Source: Stackebrandtia endophytica (GTDB lineage: Bacteria; Actinomycetota; Actinomycetes; Mycobacteriales; Micromonosporaceae). From it: a stretch of DNA of 64,000 nucleotides. Within the stretch, counting starts at the first letter, position 1, and each line of letters opens with the position of its first letter. Shown in pieces: positions 62,724-64,000 of the stretch. Location: assembly GCF_006716355.1 (NCBI RefSeq), contig NZ_VFOW01000001.1, positions 1,860,001 to 1,924,000 of the forward strand. The letters are read 5' to 3'. Below the pieces are notes generated by a model that was not told the origin of the DNA, made no database searches, and saw only the letters and a list, made by a program, of their open reading frames with translations. A program made the translations under genes and the position numbers.

Positions 62724-62858
62724 GTTCACTGTCGTCCTTCGTCGTGGTGGAATCTCGGGCTGTGTGGAAAGGATCGCCCGACAGCGACCAGGCCGCATCC
62801 GTGGTGACCACGGAATCGACCACGTAACGGCACACGTAGAGATGACGGGAGAGTCCGA

Positions 62859-64000
62859 ATGGAGGTCTCGATTCGGGAGGCCGAAGTGCTGGGGCTGGTC
62901 GGTGAACACCTCACCAACGCCGAGATAGCGGCTCGCCTCTACATCTCGGTACGCACTGTGGAAAGCCACGTCTCGTCACTGCTACGCAAACTGGAAGCAC
63001 CCGATCGCCGTTCACTGGCACGTTATGCCGCAAGCCTGGCCGGCCATTCCGAACAGACTTCGCCCGTCCTACCCACACCTCTGACCCCGTTCATAGGCCG
63101 GGCACGCGAAAGAGCCGAACTCGCCGACGCAATGAGAGCACACCGGCAGGTGACCGCCGTTGGCCCCGGCGGTGTGGGTAAGACCCGCCTGGCGATCGCA
63201 GTGGCCGCCGACATCGCGAGCGTCTACGCCGACGGAGTCTGGTTCGTCGACCTGGTCTCCACCACCGATCCCGGTATGGTGGCGGCGACGACGGCCGACT
63301 CGCTCGGCCTCGGGGAACAACCCGGCCGAGACATGGCCGGGTCGGTCCTGACCACTCTCCGCGATCGTCAAGCATTGCTGGTACTCGACAATTGCGAACA
63401 CGTCATCGACGGTGTGGCACCGTTTCTGGAACGGCTGTTGTCCAACTGTCCACGGATGACGGTGCTGGCTACCAGCCGAGCCCGGCTCATGGTGCCGTTC
63501 GAACGGGTCTATCAGGTTCCGTCCCTGTCGCTGGATCGTAACGAAGGCTCGGATGCGGTTGCGCTGTTCCTCAACCGTGCCGCCATGACCAAAACCCCAC
63601 TTGATACCGCCACTCACGACGCGATCACCATCCTTTGTGAACGATTGGACGGAATGGCGCTGGCGATCGAACTCGCGGCAGCACGAGTCTCCACGCTCGG
63701 GCTGGACGGTCTCACCGCCGCAATCGCCGATCCGCTGCGCATGCTGACCGGAGGATCACGCGCCAATGATCGACACCAGTCGATGCGCGCCACCCTGGAC
63801 TGGAGTCACGCGCTACTCGACCCGGCCGACCAGGTATTGCTTCGATCGGTCACGGTGTTCGCCGCACCGTTCACGGCGGAATCGGCCGCCGAGATCGCTG
63901 GGCTCGCGCCGGGCGTCACTCTCGACGGACTGGCTCGACTGGCCGAACAGAGCCTTCTCACCGTCACCATCACCGGTGATGCCACCCGCTACCGAGCATT
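62859..64000 (+). CDS. LuxR-type HTH/ATPase regulator, 3' end missing
   Basis: At least 380 residues, running off the window. Unusually the GerE helix-turn-helix is at the N-terminus (EVSIREAEVLGLVGEHLTNAEIAARLYISVRTVESHVSSLLRKLE), followed by an NB-ARC/STAND ATPase: TPLTPFIGRARERAEL, Walker A VGPGGVGKTRLA (about 96-107), Walker B LLVLDNCEHV (about 167), ATSRARL, and a winged-helix region (DRHQSMRATLDWSHALLDP). A TPR sensor region probably follows. ATG 62,859 has GGGAGAG six bases before it. Divergent from the VOC genes, which it may control. Confidence 0.88.
   Translation, partial: MEVSIREAEVLGLVGEHLTNAEIAARLYISVRTVESHVSSLLRKLEAPDRRSLARYAASLAGHSEQTSPVLPTPLTPFIGRARERAELADAMRAHRQVTAVGPGGVGKTRLAIAVAADIASVYADGVWFVDLVSTTDPGMVAATTADSLGLGEQPGRDMAGSVLTTLRDRQALLVLDNCEHVIDGVAPFLERLLSNCPRMTVLATSRARLMVPFERVYQVPSLSLDRNEGSDAVALFLNRAAMTKTPLDTATHDAITILCERLDGMALAIELAAARVSTLGLDGLTAAIADPLRMLTGGSRANDRHQSMRATLDWSHALLDPADQVLLRSVTVFAAPFTAESAAEIAGLAPGVTLDGLARLAEQSLLTVTITGDATRYRA

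Overview
The window is GC-rich chromosomal DNA with frequent GTG and TTG starts, Shine-Dalgarno sites of the GGAGG type, tightly packed genes with 4-bp overlaps, and long open frames on the strand opposite real genes. Together with ectABCD, the eno - ftsB - DUF501 - ppx gene order, an ECF sigma factor with its YCII partner, and LuxR-type ATPase regulators, this points to a free-living, spore-forming-type actinomycete. My guess is the Glycomycetales/Micromonosporales neighbourhood, but the genus cannot be fixed from sequence alone. No phage, plasmid, integrase, IS element or CRISPR array was seen.

Layout. 1-6 kb: end of a zinc alcohol dehydrogenase, a DODA-type dioxygenase, a membrane protein, an NhaA antiporter with a thioredoxin-like tail, and a pterin-dehydratase-like protein. 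6-10.5 kb: one very large secreted subtilisin-like protease with kelch repeats. 11-16 kb: a heterodimeric ABC exporter followed by a TetR regulator with a clear operator. 16-19.4 kb: the complete ectoine and hydroxyectoine operon ectABCD. 19.6-31.6 kb: housekeeping and secreted genes (DUF885 peptidase, lipoproteins, enolase, M14 carboxypeptidase, MgtE, superoxide dismutase under a probable nickel-responsive Nur box, FtsB, DUF501, Ppx, a phosphotransferase-fold protein). 31.9-37.0 kb: a compact and unusual RiPP locus. 37-45.8 kb: PNGase A-like enzyme, PP2C phosphatase, LuxR regulator, thioesterase with Rieske oxygenase, MFS with TetR, RNA methyltransferase. 45.9-49.2 kb: tRNA-Ala(GGC), a four-gene EACC1/caspase operon of the biological-conflict type, and a decayed flavoprotein fragment. 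49.4-64 kb: MFS transporter, methyltransferase with TetR, a membrane-anchored protein with a C-terminal nuclease domain, ECF sigma factor/YCII/DHFR-like genes, LRR-like protein, hydrolase, secreted propeller-like protein, a DHFR-like pseudogene carrying a 44-bp palindrome, two VOC proteins and a LuxR-ATPase running off the end.

The most interesting region is 31,904-37,039. Two tandem 41- and 39-residue peptides share a leader beginning MEKKKSPNKS and end in a [S/T]-C-x-x-W-Y-C motif. A strong hairpin separates them from a 752-residue protein that has the dehydratase half of a class II lanthipeptide synthetase (LanM) but carries a DUF6624 domain where the LanC cyclase should be. Two translationally coupled JmjC/cupin proteins follow: one keeps the HxD...H iron site, the other has lost it, and both end in a winged-helix-like domain. 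I read this as a peptide-modification pathway combining Ser/Thr phosphorylation or dehydration with Fe(II)/2-oxoglutarate oxidation. The product and chemistry are unknown to me.

Other regulatory structure is unusually legible: three TetR loci with recognisable operators, a Nur-type palindrome before the superoxide dismutase, nested inverted repeats before the carboxypeptidase, paired palindromes before ectA, and several long perfect terminator hairpins.
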